Assembly (NCBI GenBank): GCA_031270325.1 | Contig: JAISXW010000031.1 | Coordinates: forward strand, 1-34,974 | Origin: Streptococcaceae bacterium | GTDB lineage: Bacteria; Bacillota; Bacilli; Lactobacillales; Streptococcaceae | Direction: 5' to 3' | Length of the DNA stretch: 34,974 nucleotides | Part shown: positions 1 through 8,120 of the stretch, piece after piece | How the letters are laid out: each line of letters opens with the position of its first letter | Numbering within the stretch: position 1 is the first letter of the stretch | Program-made: the position numbers and the translations under genes | The notes under the pieces: model-generated | Told to the model about the DNA's origin: nothing | Seen by the model: the letters and a program-made list of their open reading frames with translations, nothing else | Databases searched by the model: none

Positions 1-38
1 AAATAATACCAGAACAATACTAAAAACAGATTAATAAA

Positions 39-75
39 AAGAATTTCAAAACTAAATCGTCTTGAAATTCTTTTT
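39..75 (+). terminator. Rho-independent terminator-like hairpin before malE
   Basis: An 11-bp inverted repeat (arms at 39-49 and 63-73, starting AAGAATTTC and ending GAAATTCTT) with a 13-nt loop is followed by a T-rich run. It would end transcripts entering from the left edge. It lies directly before the broken malE, so the sequence to its left belongs to another transcription unit and not to a normal mal promoter. Confidence 0.6.
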
Positions 76-95
76 TCTTTGATTCTATTTTTAAA

Positions 96-1106
96 ATGAG
101 CTACTTTTTCAGCAGGCTCAAAGCTGCCGATGTGTTCACAATGCCCCACGATCAACTCGGTCAACTCGTAGATTCTGGTGTGATTCAAGAAATTCCTGAA
201 CAATATGTCAGCAAAATTACTAGCGAAGACGCAGAAAATGCGGTATCTGGTGCTGAATACAAAGGTAAAATGTATGCCTTCCCTTACGGGATTGAATCAC
301 AAGTTCTCTACTATAACAAAGAAAAATTATCTGATGCTGACATCAAATCATACGAAGGCATCACTTCAAAAGCAACATTTGGCGCTAACTTAAAAGCTGT
401 CAATGCTTACCATATCGCACCTTTGTTTATGTCAGTCGGCGATACCCTTTTCGGTGCTAATGGCGAAACAGTTGATGGCACAGATTGGAACAATGAAGCC
501 GGTGTGAATGTCCTCAAATGGATTGCTGATCAAAAAAATAATAAAGGCTTTGTCAATGTTGGCGACGATACCTTATCAAAATTTGCAGCAGGTACAATCG
601 CTTCATTTGAATCTGGTCCGTGGGACAAAGACAAGGCTGTCGAAGCCATTGGTAAAGATAACCTCGGCATTGCTGTTTATCCTACAATCAACATTGGTGG
701 CCAAGATGTTCAACAAAAATCATTCCTCGGTGTTAAACTTTATGCCGTTAACCAAGCAGCCGCTAACAATAATCCTAAACAAATCGCTGCAGCTTACAAA
801 CTAGCTGATTACTTATCAAGCGAAAAAGTTCAAGAGCTACAATTTAAAGACAAAACACGTAACATCATCCCAGCTAACAAAAAAATTCAAGAAGCTGATT
901 ATGTGAAATCAGATACATTAGCACAAGCCGTTGTTACAATGAGTGAGCCTAATTACAGTGTCGTAATGCCTAAGATTCCACAAATGACTAACTTCTGGAC
1001 TTCTTCTGCTGCTGTCCTGTCAGATGCTTATAATGGTAAAATCCAGCCTGATCAATACCAAGCTAAACTTGACCAACTCGTAAAAGACATCTCAGGTGTT
1101 AAATAA
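96..1106 (+). pseudogene. malE: 5'-truncated maltodextrin-binding protein MalE
   Basis: This is the substrate-binding subunit of a maltose/maltodextrin ABC importer, normally a lipoprotein of a little over 400 residues. Family-like sequence begins near residue 9 (KAADVF, then a MPHDQLGQLV stretch) and continues to a normal C-terminus just before malF. The signal peptide, the lipobox Cys and roughly the first 80-100 residues are absent. The ATG at 96 has no Shine-Dalgarno, and the preceding bases hold a terminator-like hairpin instead of MalE codons, so a simple frameshift does not explain the loss; a deletion or rearrangement with its junction near position 100-120 does. Without a signal peptide the product could not serve the importer. 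A misassembly at the contig end is possible, because the window starts only 95 bases upstream. Confidence 0.75.
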
Positions 1107-1119
1107 AACATATCATTCT

Positions 1120-1144
1120 AAAATAAGGGGATAACCCTTATTTT
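1120..1144 (+). terminator. malE-malF intergenic hairpin
   Basis: A perfect 10-bp stem (AAAATAAGGG at 1120-1129 and CCCTTATTTT at 1135-1144) with a 5-nt loop sits between malE and malF. Such hairpins in binding-protein operons commonly cause partial termination or 3'-end stabilisation, giving more binding protein than permease. That role is inferred here. The T run is short, so some read-through is likely. Confidence 0.55.
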
Positions 1145-1190
1145 ATGGCATTATTTCCTATTTCTATCTTTAAAAAAGAAAGGAGCAAGA

Positions 1191-2552
1191 ATGGAAAATC
1201 TAATACTTGAAGCACAATATTCGATGAAAGATGTCTTTCTAAAAGGCGATCTTATCACCAAACTGTCCTTTCTATTCAGTGGTTTAAATAATCTTCGCAA
1301 CAAACAATTCATTAAAGGCTTTGCCTTTCTCATTGCTGAGATTCTTTTCCTTCTTACTTTTGTCGTTCAGGTCATCCCAGCAGTTGGGGGCTTGATTTCA
1401 CTCGGTACGCAAACACAAGGCATCAAGACCATCACACATGACGGCATTCAAATGCAGGTCGCAACTAAAGGTGATAACTCGATGTTGATGATGATTTTTG
1501 GGCTCGCCTCTCTCATCTTTGTTGCTGTCTACTGCTACGTTTTCTGGTGTGGACTCAAATCCAACCGGAAACTCTTTGCCATGCAGGTCTTACACCTCAA
1601 ACCTGCGACTTTCATCGAAGATTTCAAAACATTGGCAGACGGTCGTTTCCATATGACCCTTATGTCAATCCCTCTAATCGGTGTCCTCATCTTTACAGTA
1701 TTACCGCTGATTTATATGATTTTGTTGGCATTCACCAATTACGACCACAATCACCTGCCGCCCAAACACTTATTTAGCTGGGTGGGACTCAGTACCTTTG
1801 CTGACATTTTCAGCGGTCGCATGGCAGGTACTTTCTTACCGCTTTTGACTTGGACGTTGATCTGGGCTGTCGCTGCAACGGTGACTAACTTCTTCTTCGG
1901 CATCATCTTGGCTCTGTTAATCAATACAAAAGGCTTGAAATTCAAAAAAGTTTGGCGGACCCTGTTTGTCATTACGATGGCAGTGCCACAATTCGTCTCT
2001 CTTTTAACCATGAAGAATTTGCTAAGCGACTGGGGACCTGTCAATCAACTGCTACAAAATTGGGGTATCATTTCTCAACCGCTGCCTTTCCTCACTGATG
2101 GGATCTGGGCTAAGTTCTCGATTATCTTTGTCAACATGTGGGTCGGGATTCCCGTGACCATGCTAATTTCGACAGGTATCATCTTAAACCTGCCTGCTGA
2201 ACAGATTGAGGCGGCAGAGATTGACGGTGCTAATAAACTACAAATCTTCAAATCAATCACATTCCCACAGATTTTATTGATCATGACACCAACACTTATC
2301 CAACAGTTTATTGGGAATATCAATAACTTCAACGTCATTTACTTGCTGACAGGTGGGGCGCCGACTAACAGTAGCTATTATCAAGCTGGCGAAACAGACT
2401 TACTCGTGACTTGGCTCTACAAATTAACCGTAGAGGCTGCGGATTATAATCTCGCCTCGGTCATTGGGATTATCATCTTCGCCCTCTCAGCTGTCTTTAG
2501 CTTACTGGCTTACACTCGGACCAAATCTTACAAGGAAGGTGGTGCAATCTAA
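1191..2552 (+). CDS. malF: Maltodextrin ABC transporter permease MalF
   Basis: The 453-residue integral membrane permease pairs with MalG to form the transport channel for maltose/maltodextrins. Hydrophobic segments run from about residue 43 through the C-terminus. An N-terminal extracytoplasmic insertion (around residues 70-95) precedes the permease core, as in MalF. The cytoplasmic EAA loop that docks the ATPase is visible near residue 343 (EAAEIDGANKLQIFKSITFP). The ATG at 1191 has a clear Shine-Dalgarno (AAGGAG at 1179-1184). It follows the truncated malE and overlaps malG by one base, so malF and malG are translationally coupled. No ATPase gene (MsmK/MalK type) is in the window; such operons often use a shared ATPase encoded elsewhere. 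Confidence 0.93.
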   Translation: MENLILEAQYSMKDVFLKGDLITKLSFLFSGLNNLRNKQFIKGFAFLIAEILFLLTFVVQVIPAVGGLISLGTQTQGIKTITHDGIQMQVATKGDNSMLMMIFGLASLIFVAVYCYVFWCGLKSNRKLFAMQVLHLKPATFIEDFKTLADGRFHMTLMSIPLIGVLIFTVLPLIYMILLAFTNYDHNHLPPKHLFSWVGLSTFADIFSGRMAGTFLPLLTWTLIWAVAATVTNFFFGIILALLINTKGLKFKKVWRTLFVITMAVPQFVSLLTMKNLLSDWGPVNQLLQNWGIISQPLPFLTDGIWAKFSIIFVNMWVGIPVTMLISTGIILNLPAEQIEAAEIDGANKLQIFKSITFPQILLIMTPTLIQQFIGNINNFNVIYLLTGGAPTNSSYYQAGETDLLVTWLYKLTVEAADYNLASVIGIIIFALSAVFSLLAYTRTKSYKEGGAI

Positions 2553-3391
2553 TGAAAAGACAAAAAACACTCAATTTAGCGATTGTCTATGTCCTCCTTG
2601 CCGTCCTTGCGATTGTCTGGCTTTTCCCAATTTTCTGGATTGTGATGACAAGTTTTCGTGGCGAGGGCGCTATGGCAGTGCCTTATATCATTCCCAAACA
2701 CCTCACGCTGGCAAACTATGCCAAACTCTTTACCAATGAGTCCTTCCCCTTTGCCAGATGGTTTGGTAATACCTTGATTGTGGCCATCTTTACCACGATC
2801 ATCTCGACCTTCATCACGGTTGCCATGGCTTACTCACTGAGCCGTATCAAATTCAAGTTTCGGAATCGCTTCTTGAAACTCGCACTCGTCCTCAATATGT
2901 TCCCTGGGTTCATGAGCATGATTGCCATCTATTATATTTTAAAAGCGATGGGACTGGATCAAACCTTGACCGCCTTGGTGATTGTCTACTCAGCAGGTGC
3001 TGCGCTCGGCTTCTATATTGCCAAAGGGTTCTTTGATACGATTCCCTATTCGCTTGATGAATCTGCCATGATTGATGGTGCGACACGGGCAGAGATCTTC
3101 TTCAAGATTACCCTGCCCCTTTCTAAACCGATTATTGTCTATACGGCGCTGATGGCTTTCATGGCACCCTGGATGGACTTCATCTTTGCCAAAGTCATTC
3201 TCGGCGACCAAACACAAAAGTACACGGTTGCCATCGGTCTCTTTTCAATGACAAGCGTTGATAAAATCAATAATTGGTTTATGACCTTTACTGCAGGCTG
3301 TGTGCTCATCGCCATTCCAATTACGATCCTCTTCATCTTCATGCAAAAATATTATGTAGAAGGTGTCACAGCCGGTGGGGTCAAGGGTTAA
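2552..3391 (+). CDS. malG: Maltodextrin ABC transporter permease MalG
   Basis: The second inner permease subunit, 279 residues, the usual length for MalG. It has about six membrane segments and the EAA motif near residue 170 (DESAMIDGATRAEIFFKITLP). The C-terminus YYVEGVTAGGVKG is typical of the family. The start codon shares its A with the malF stop codon, and a strong ribosome site (AAGGAAGG) lies inside the malF end. The gene is intact, so the operon has lost only its binding protein end. A strong terminator follows at 3476-3513. Confidence 0.93.
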   Translation: MKRQKTLNLAIVYVLLAVLAIVWLFPIFWIVMTSFRGEGAMAVPYIIPKHLTLANYAKLFTNESFPFARWFGNTLIVAIFTTIISTFITVAMAYSLSRIKFKFRNRFLKLALVLNMFPGFMSMIAIYYILKAMGLDQTLTALVIVYSAGAALGFYIAKGFFDTIPYSLDESAMIDGATRAEIFFKITLPLSKPIIVYTALMAFMAPWMDFIFAKVILGDQTQKYTVAIGLFSMTSVDKINNWFMTFTAGCVLIAIPITILFIFMQKYYVEGVTAGGVKG

Positions 3392-3475
3392 GCAATCCCT
3401 GAACAATACGACCATTATTGACAACATCACCGTCACGCCAGACTGGAAGGCAACGGCAACCACAGACTCTCAACC

Positions 3476-3513
3476 AAAAGACGATTGATTCAAACTAGAA
3501 TCAATCGTCTTTT
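3476..3513 (+). terminator. mal operon terminator
   Basis: A 15-bp stem (3476-3490 with 3499-3513; arms begin AAAAGACGATTG and end CAATCGTCTTTT) closes an 8-nt loop and is followed by one more T. It is the evident end of the malEFG transcript. The arms are symmetric enough that it could also stop antisense transcription. Confidence 0.9.
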
Positions 3514-3531
3514 TCAGTGTGGCCTCACATC

Positions 3532-3817
3532 AACGCTAGCCCCTAGAAATTTTAACGCTAGCTCCTAGCGTTTTTAACGCTAGCCCCTAGAGATTTTAGC
3601 GCTAGCTCCTAGCGTTTTCAGCGCTAGCTCCTAGAGATTTTAGCGCTAGCTCCTAGCGTTTTTAGCGCTAGCCCCTAGAAATTTTAACGCTAGCTCCTAG
3701 CGTTTTCAGCGCTAGCGCCTAGCGTTTTCAGCGCTAGCCCCTAGAGATTTTAGCGCTAGCCCCTAGCGTTTTCAGCGCTAGCCCCTAGCGTTTTTTACGC
3801 TAGCGCCTAGAGATTGC
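3532..3817. repeat. Array A: thirteen 22-bp tandem units
   Basis: Thirteen contiguous units of exactly 22 bp run from the mal terminator to the stop codon of the LCP gene. Each holds GCTAG-N3-CTAG. In seven units (ending CGTTTT) the core is the dyad CGCTAG-N3-CTAGCG, alternating irregularly with units ending AGATTTT or AAATTTT. There are no spacers, so it is not CRISPR. It lies between convergent genes and has no coding signal. A single related dyad (CGCTAG-N7... CTAGCG) occurs at 13139-13158. The function is unknown. Confidence 0.92.
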
Positions 3818-3820
3818 CTT

Positions 3821-5098
3821 TTAACCTAACAAGTCTTTCAGCTTAGCCTGATACTTATTAAAATCGATTTGCAGGCCCAGACCGCCATATTGGTCATAGG
3901 CATCATCCCAGTCTCCTAATTCAGGGACGGTGTAGCTTTCGATCCCTTTGGCAGCATCTAAAGCCAACCCCGGTGCATGAGTCAAGATAAACAAATCACT
4001 GACATCGGTTGAGGTCACACCTTTGATTGTCCCAAGTGCCGAACTACCCGTGAACAAGGTCAAAGGATTCTTAACCCCTGACATAATCGCCTGCATTACC
4101 TGTTGTTGCCGCTTGGTTCGACCGAAGTCCCCCTCGTCATCTTTGCGGAAACGGGCATAGTTGAGCAAGGTTCTGCCGTCCATCCGCTGCTTACCCGTTT
4201 TGATTGTCTGAACCGGATCTTGATGCTCAGGTGTCCAATTCAAATCATCCGGCACATCAACTGAACTGACTTTCTGATGATTAATCGTTGAAAACTTAGC
4301 ATCTATCTTGACCCCCATCGGATACAAGGAATCAATCACGGTCGCAAAGCTATTGAAATTGACCAAGACATAGTAGCGGATATCAATATTAAAGTTCTCT
4401 TTTAGGACTTGGCGCATGTACTCCGCACCTTGATGATGGTCTTGTTCGCCGATATTGTAAGCAACATTGATCTTGGTATCTGCGCCATATTGACTGACAC
4501 CCGGCTGATAAACCAAGGTATCGCGCATAAAGCTGACCAGCTTGACTTTCTTGTCCTTACTGCCAATCTGCATGACCATAATCGAGTCACTACGCGCATC
4601 ACCCGTCGTTTGAAAATCGCGCTGATCCGTGCCCAGTATGAGAATGTTGGTCGCCCCTGAGGCTGACTTGACACCGTTAAAGGTCTCAGTCTTCAAGCCT
4701 TCCGGTGCCTTACTTTTACCACGATGATAGCCATAAATGAAAAAACCAATCATCAGAACAAGCACTAACACTAGCAGGCGGCCTAATTTCTTCCAAAAGC
4801 CGACTTTCTTGCCTTTCTTCTTTTTAGTCGCTTTGGTCGCTTGCTGTTTCGGCTGCTTGCTCTTCGCCTTCTTGGACTTCTTGCCATGACGTGCTTGCTT
4901 TTTGGCATAGACTGTATCATCACTAGCACGACTTTGATTTGACTCGGTTTGATAAGTCTGTTGCGCTTGTCGCTGCTCCTGATTCTGATGCGTCAACCGT
5001 TGCCCAGTTAGTCGATTGTATTCAGCTAACTCAGCGTCATTGAGATACTTGAGATTGGTACGTAAATAGTCAATTCTTAGTTTTATTCGTTGATCCAT
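3821..5098 (-). CDS. LytR-CpsA-Psr (LCP) family cell-wall glycopolymer ligase
   Basis: A 425-residue type II membrane protein of the family that transfers lipid-linked teichoic acid or capsule-type polymers to peptidoglycan. It has a short helical N-terminal segment (residues 1-35), a Lys-rich linker, one membrane helix at about 108-125, and an extracellular LCP domain from about 150. Family landmarks include ILGTDQR, DARSDSIMVMQI, SFMRDT (conserved Arg), and the closing LNYARFRKDDEGDFGRTKRQ segment. The start at 5098 lacks a Shine-Dalgarno and sits six bases after a TG-T-TAAACT extended -10, so the mRNA may be leaderless. Which polymer it attaches cannot be told from sequence alone. Confidence 0.92.
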   Translation of the reverse strand: MDQRIKLRIDYLRTNLKYLNDAELAEYNRLTGQRLTHQNQEQRQAQQTYQTESNQSRASDDTVYAKKQARHGKKSKKAKSKQPKQQATKATKKKKGKKVGFWKKLGRLLVLVLVLMIGFFIYGYHRGKSKAPEGLKTETFNGVKSASGATNILILGTDQRDFQTTGDARSDSIMVMQIGSKDKKVKLVSFMRDTLVYQPGVSQYGADTKINVAYNIGEQDHHQGAEYMRQVLKENFNIDIRYYVLVNFNSFATVIDSLYPMGVKIDAKFSTINHQKVSSVDVPDDLNWTPEHQDPVQTIKTGKQRMDGRTLLNYARFRKDDEGDFGRTKRQQQVMQAIMSGVKNPLTLFTGSSALGTIKGVTSTDVSDLFILTHAPGLALDAAKGIESYTVPELGDWDDAYDQYGGLGLQIDFNKYQAKLKDLLG

Positions 5099-5113
5099 TC
5101 CCTAAGTTTAACA
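5099..5113 (-). promoter_or_regulatory. Candidate leaderless extended -10 promoter of the LCP gene
   Basis: Read on the minus strand: TG-T-TAAACT followed by six bases (TAGGGA) and the ATG. The spacing equals that of the five stronger cases in this window, but TAAACT is a weaker -10. The GGGA is too close to the ATG to act as a normal Shine-Dalgarno. Confidence 0.45.
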
Positions 5114-5152
5114 AATTTGCTATAAAATGTAAAAAAAAATCTGAACCGAGGC

Positions 5153-5821
5153 TCAAACTTCTTTAGCATAACTTTCAATCTTAGCTACGACTGCCGCAAT
5201 GCCTATCCCAGTCGTATCGAGCAAGATGGCATCATCAGCTTGTTTCAAGGGACTCACTTGACGAGTTGAATCCTTGCGATCACGCTCAGCAATCTCGACC
5301 TTTAATTGCTCAAAATCCGTTTCAATCCCTTTTTGCAAATTCTCTTTAAAGCGCCGTTCAGCACGTTCTTCGACAGAGGCAACGAGAAAGATTTTAAGCT
5401 CCGCATCTGGCAAGACGACCGTTCCAATGTCCCGACCATCCATGACAATTCCGCCATGACTAGCAATTTGACGTTGGGCGTCAACTAAATACTCCCGAAT
5501 CTCAGGTATCGCTGAAATTCCAGACACGGCATTGGTCACATCGTTTTGACGAATGGCGTGTGTCACATCGACTTCTCCCGTATAAACCAACTGTCCTTCA
5601 GAAGATGTCCCAAATGAAATCGGGTTCTCTTTCAAGAGGGCAATGAGTTGAGCCGCATCATCCCCCAGATTATTTGATAAGGCGATATAAGTTGCCGCAC
5701 GGTACATTGCGCCGGTGTCAAGATAGATAAGATCAAAATCTTTGGCAATGAGTTTGGCAACGGTTGATTTCCCACTTGATGCTGGCCCGTCAATGGCGAT
5801 TCGAATGTCTTTTAAGTTCAT
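5153..5821 (-). CDS. cmk: Cytidylate kinase
   Basis: (d)CMP kinase: phosphorylates CMP and dCMP with ATP in pyrimidine nucleotide metabolism; cytoplasmic. 222 residues, the normal length. The P-loop GPASSGKST is at residues 12-20, followed by [10 protein letters not shown], the [12 protein letters not shown] segment that binds the nucleobase, and the lid [13 protein letters not shown]. The ATG overlaps the stop of the upstream LysM gene by four bases (ATGA), so the two are translationally coupled. The downstream LCP gene starts about 55 bases away from its own promoter-like element. Confidence 0.96.
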   Translation of the reverse strand: MNLKDIRIAIDGPASSGKSTVAKLIAKDFDLIYLDTGAMYRAATYIALSNNLGDDAAQLIALLKENPISFGTSSEGQLVYTGEVDVTHAIRQNDVTNAVSGISAIPEIREYLVDAQRQIASHGGIVMDGRDIGTVVLPDAELKIFLVASVEERAERRFKENLQKGIETDFEQLKVEIAERDRKDSTRQVSPLKQADDAILLDTTGIGIAAVVAKIESYAKEV

Positions 5822-6288
5822 TTTAGTTTAATCACATCTCCCGGATTGGCATACCAATTTTGGACGGTCATGCCGTTAGCTTTGGCAATTGTTTCAGCAG
5901 CTACGCCAGTTCTAGCAGCGATAGAATAAAGTCCCTCTCCTGCGATAACCGTTGTCGTCTCTCCTGTTGCAGTCGAGCTGGCGACAGAAGTTGATGATTC
6001 AGCCGGTTTCTCTGACGTGGCAGCGCTGCTGGACACTGTTGATTTGGCAAGGCTCGACTTGCTCGTGTAAAAGCTGGTTGAAATCTTAGTATTATCGACC
6101 AATCGATTATTCCAGACAATCATCACCACTATACCGCCGATAATCACAAATAAAAGGACAACCAAAAAAGTTAAAAAATTCGTTGATGCCTCAGCCTCTT
6201 TGCCCGCACGTCTAGGTGGCAAGTCGTTCCGCGATTCTTGCATGGCACCGTAAATTTCATTATTCCATGGTTCGTTTTTCTTAGCCAT
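5818..6288 (-). CDS. Single-pass membrane protein with extracellular LysM domain
   Basis: 156 residues. A charged cytoplasmic segment (1-36) is followed by one membrane helix (about 37-60), a Ser/Thr/Ala-rich linker (about 70-110), and one LysM module at the C-terminus (about 112-156, [15 protein letters not shown] ... [10 protein letters not shown]), which in this family binds peptidoglycan. The ATG at 6288 has AAAGGA upstream. It is the first gene of a pair with cmk (ATGA overlap); a LysM-cmk pair beside a ferredoxin gene is a common streptococcal arrangement. Its ATG is only 28 bases from the divergent ferredoxin ATG, so its own promoter must lie within the ferredoxin coding sequence. Confidence 0.88.
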   Translation of the reverse strand: MAKKNEPWNNEIYGAMQESRNDLPPRRAGKEAEASTNFLTFLVVLLFVIIGGIVVMIVWNNRLVDNTKISTSFYTSKSSLAKSTVSSSAATSEKPAESSTSVASSTATGETTTVIAGEGLYSIAARTGVAAETIAKANGMTVQNWYANPGDVIKLK

Positions 6289-6301
6289 GATGTCCTTTCT
6301 T

Positions 6302-6316
6302 TGCTATACTGATAAT
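6302..6316 (+). promoter_or_regulatory. Leaderless extended -10 promoter of the ferredoxin gene
   Basis: TG-C-TATACT followed by six bases and the ATG at 6317. There is no Shine-Dalgarno and no convincing -35. The +1 position expected from the -10 coincides with the start codon. Confidence 0.7.
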
Positions 6317-6526
6317 ATGATAATTCAAATTTATCCCCAACACTGTATTGCCTGTGGCCTTTGCCACACCTACAACACACTTTTTGATTATGATGAAGAT
6401 GGCTTAGTTTGCTTCGAAGGTGGCGGCACTCAACGCACGCTACCAACTGACGCTAGTCTCCTACAAGCTGCCAAAGAATGCCCAACCAAAGCGATTCAAC
6501 TCACAGCCTCTCAAGATCAAGACTAA
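6317..6526 (+). CDS. Small ferredoxin, single [4Fe-4S]-type site
   Basis: 69 residues from the ATG at 6317, an electron carrier. The cluster ligands are CIACGLC near the N-terminus and a later C-P motif (KECPTKAIQL), the pattern of monocluster ferredoxins with CxxCxxC and CP. An upstream in-frame ATG at 6287 would add ten residues unlike ferredoxin, and it lies upstream of the promoter, so it was rejected. The gene diverges from the LysM-cmk pair and is followed by a terminator at 6704-6728. The partner reductase is not in the window. Confidence 0.88.
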   Translation: MIIQIYPQHCIACGLCHTYNTLFDYDEDGLVCFEGGGTQRTLPTDASLLQAAKECPTKAIQLTASQDQD

Positions 6527-6703
6527 AACAAGGCGACAACTGTTCAAGAGGATACGTGGTCCTCTTGTCAAACTAAGGGCAGCTCTCATCACTCATAATC
6601 CGATGCCTCGTCTAAAGTCGTGAAACGCCTCAGCCTATGAACGATATAGGGTGTGTCGCTTGCCTATTCAGACGAAAATCCAGTTATTAGAGGCGCCCTT
6701 AAC

Positions 6704-6728
6704 AAAGATGCAAGCCGCATCTTTTTAT
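6704..6728 (+). terminator. Terminator between ferredoxin and ebsA (convergent)
   Basis: Stem AAAGATGC (6704-6711) with GCATCTTT (6717-6724), a 5-nt loop and following Ts. It overlaps the stop codon of ebsA on the other strand and may serve both convergent genes. The 180 bases before it (6527-6703) hold another short hairpin (AAGAGGA ... TCCTCTT near 6547-6567) and no gene. Confidence 0.75.
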
Positions 6729-7219
6729 ATTTGGCTGAGTTTGCTCTTTTTATCTTCCGAGTAAATCTCGAAATAATGATCAATATGACCAATCAAGACC
6801 ACTTCTCCTTGAAAATATTGATTGGTCACCAAGGCATCTACAAAATATTTTTTAGGCCATTTCCGCATATAAAATATCTTCCCCTTGGGATTACGTTCGC
6901 TATAAATGATAAGCCCTCGCTTGCTGATAGCAATCTTAGAAATGGTTGAAATCACAGTTTTACCCGCATAACCCGGTACTACTCCTCGTGAAATCAATAA
7001 ATCCTGATCCTCAGAAATCTCAAAGTACCGCTGAAAGCCAAACCAAACCAAGACAATAAAGATAATAAACGATGAAAACGAAGAAGAGGAGATATTCGTG
7101 TTCTCATACAACAATGCCAAGCTGATAAAAACCGGAGAAATCGCCAGACACCAATAAATGATTGCGAAAGACAACTCTGGTTGCCAATGATAGCGCAACT
7201 TACCAAATACTTTAATCAC
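6725..7219 (-). CDS. ebsA: EbsA-like membrane protein
   Basis: 164 residues starting at a GTG (7219) with GAGGTG about ten bases upstream. The N-terminus (MIKVFGKLRYHWQPELS) precedes two membrane helices (about 18-39 and 46-66), followed by a cytoplasmic or extracellular beta-rich domain. The layout matches the EbsA family, first named for an enterococcal surface/pore-related gene; its molecular role is not settled. EbsA genes are often near cmk and ferredoxin in streptococci and enterococci, as here. The C-terminus ends inside the shared terminator. The name rests on recalled resemblance. Confidence 0.78.
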   Translation of the reverse strand: MIKVFGKLRYHWQPELSFAIIYWCLAISPVFISLALLYENTNISSSSFSSFIIFIVLVWFGFQRYFEISEDQDLLISRGVVPGYAGKTVISTISKIAISKRGLIIYSERNPKGKIFYMRKWPKKYFVDALVTNQYFQGEVVLIGHIDHYFEIYSEDKKSKLSQI

Positions 7220-7304
7220 AGCTCAACACCTCATCTCTCTTCATACTCTGTTTCAATTTTATCATATTTTCTCAAATAAACCATATCAAAAACCAGAAAG
7301 ACTG

Positions 7305-7590
7305 GACAAAGGCATGAAGCAAACACGAGGTATCAGTGACTTTAAAAGGATCAAGCTATCCTGACAACTTAGATGCCGTTCCAATCTTTATCTCAAAACA
7401 AGGTGGTCACACGCTCTCCAAAAATAAGTTTAAAACTGTGACAAGGATGGACTTGCCGAGGAAACGAAGCGCCGCTTTTCCAGCTAACTGCCGAGCCTAT
7501 GGTCTCGCTCTTGTCTATACACCACAGTCGTTTTGAGCTACCCCTCTCCACTGCACAACAAATTCGTCTTACTGAGAGGGGGCGGCGTGT
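7305..7590. repeat. Dispersed repeat element, copy 1 (degenerate, longest)
   Basis: This stretch shares blocks with 8805-8905, 13905-14056 and 25598-25735: a GCATGAAGCA / CACGAG start, CTGACAAC, a CCGTTCC-to-TCTCAAAAC segment, CACGCTCTCC, and a closing CTGCACAACAAATTCG also seen in copy 4. TCTCAAAAC (7391-7399) and GTTTTGAG (7530-7537) form an inverted pair also present in copy 3. It has no transposase and no convincing reading frame. Confidence 0.6.
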
Positions 7591-7611
7591 GGTTAAGTTT
7601 TAGTAAGGATG

Positions 7612-7863
7612 GTCTCACTTTTTGTGAGGATGGTTCTATTATTTGTAGAACACGTTCTATTTTTTGTAGAACTCGTTCTATTTTTTATAGAACTGGTTCT
7701 ATTTTTTGTAGAACTCGTTCTATTATTTGCAGAACTCGTTCTATTATTTATAGAACTCATTCTATTTTTTATAGAACTCGTTCTATTATTTATAGAACTC
7801 GTTCTATTATTTATAGAACTCATTCTATTATTTATAGAACTCGTGCCGCTTTTGTAGAACTGG
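7612..7863. repeat. Array B: about twelve 21-bp tandem dyad units
   Basis: Ten full 21-bp units (7633-7842) have the form GTTCTA-N7-TAGAAC plus two bases, each able to fold as a 6-bp hairpin with a 7-nt loop. Divergent edge units follow the same period; the left one (7612-7632) has CTCAC-N5-GTGAG, a different sequence that keeps the dyad. It lies between the convergent-side end of the ebsA region and the TMEM175 gene. All reading frames through it stay open because 21 is a multiple of three, so the open frames are not evidence of coding. Confidence 0.92.
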
Positions 7864-8120
7864 TTTCAGCTTTAGAACACCTCAAACAACTGGATCTTTG
7901 CTCTGTGAGACAGATTTTTTGTCTGACCGCTCAACGCCTAAACGGCAAGTCCAAAGCCATATCCTACATGGGACGAGAAATCTGACCGCAGGCGGTTCAT
8001 GAGTGATTAGGGGTGCCCTTAGGTTCATCATTGCGCTTCGGAAGTCCGTATTGTAAGGATTTTGTTCAGACTGTGCAATGTGTCACGTTAACTTTCAGCT
8101 CTGATAGCAGATGAAAACGC
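7864..8120. other. Intergenic stretch without a recognisable gene
   Basis: Between Array B and the TMEM175 gene. A short hairpin-like sequence (AGACAG ... TGTCT near 7905-7924) and a CCGC-AGG-CGG dyad near 7985 are visible. No start codon with a ribosome site leads into a plausible protein. No known element was recognised. Confidence 0.4.

Noticed and set aside
3532-3817. CRISPR array
   Set aside because: Units are contiguous with no unique spacers, and no cas genes are in the window.
7336-7536. A 66-codon plus-strand open frame
   Set aside because: It lies wholly within dispersed element copy 1 and has no ribosome site or recognisable domain.
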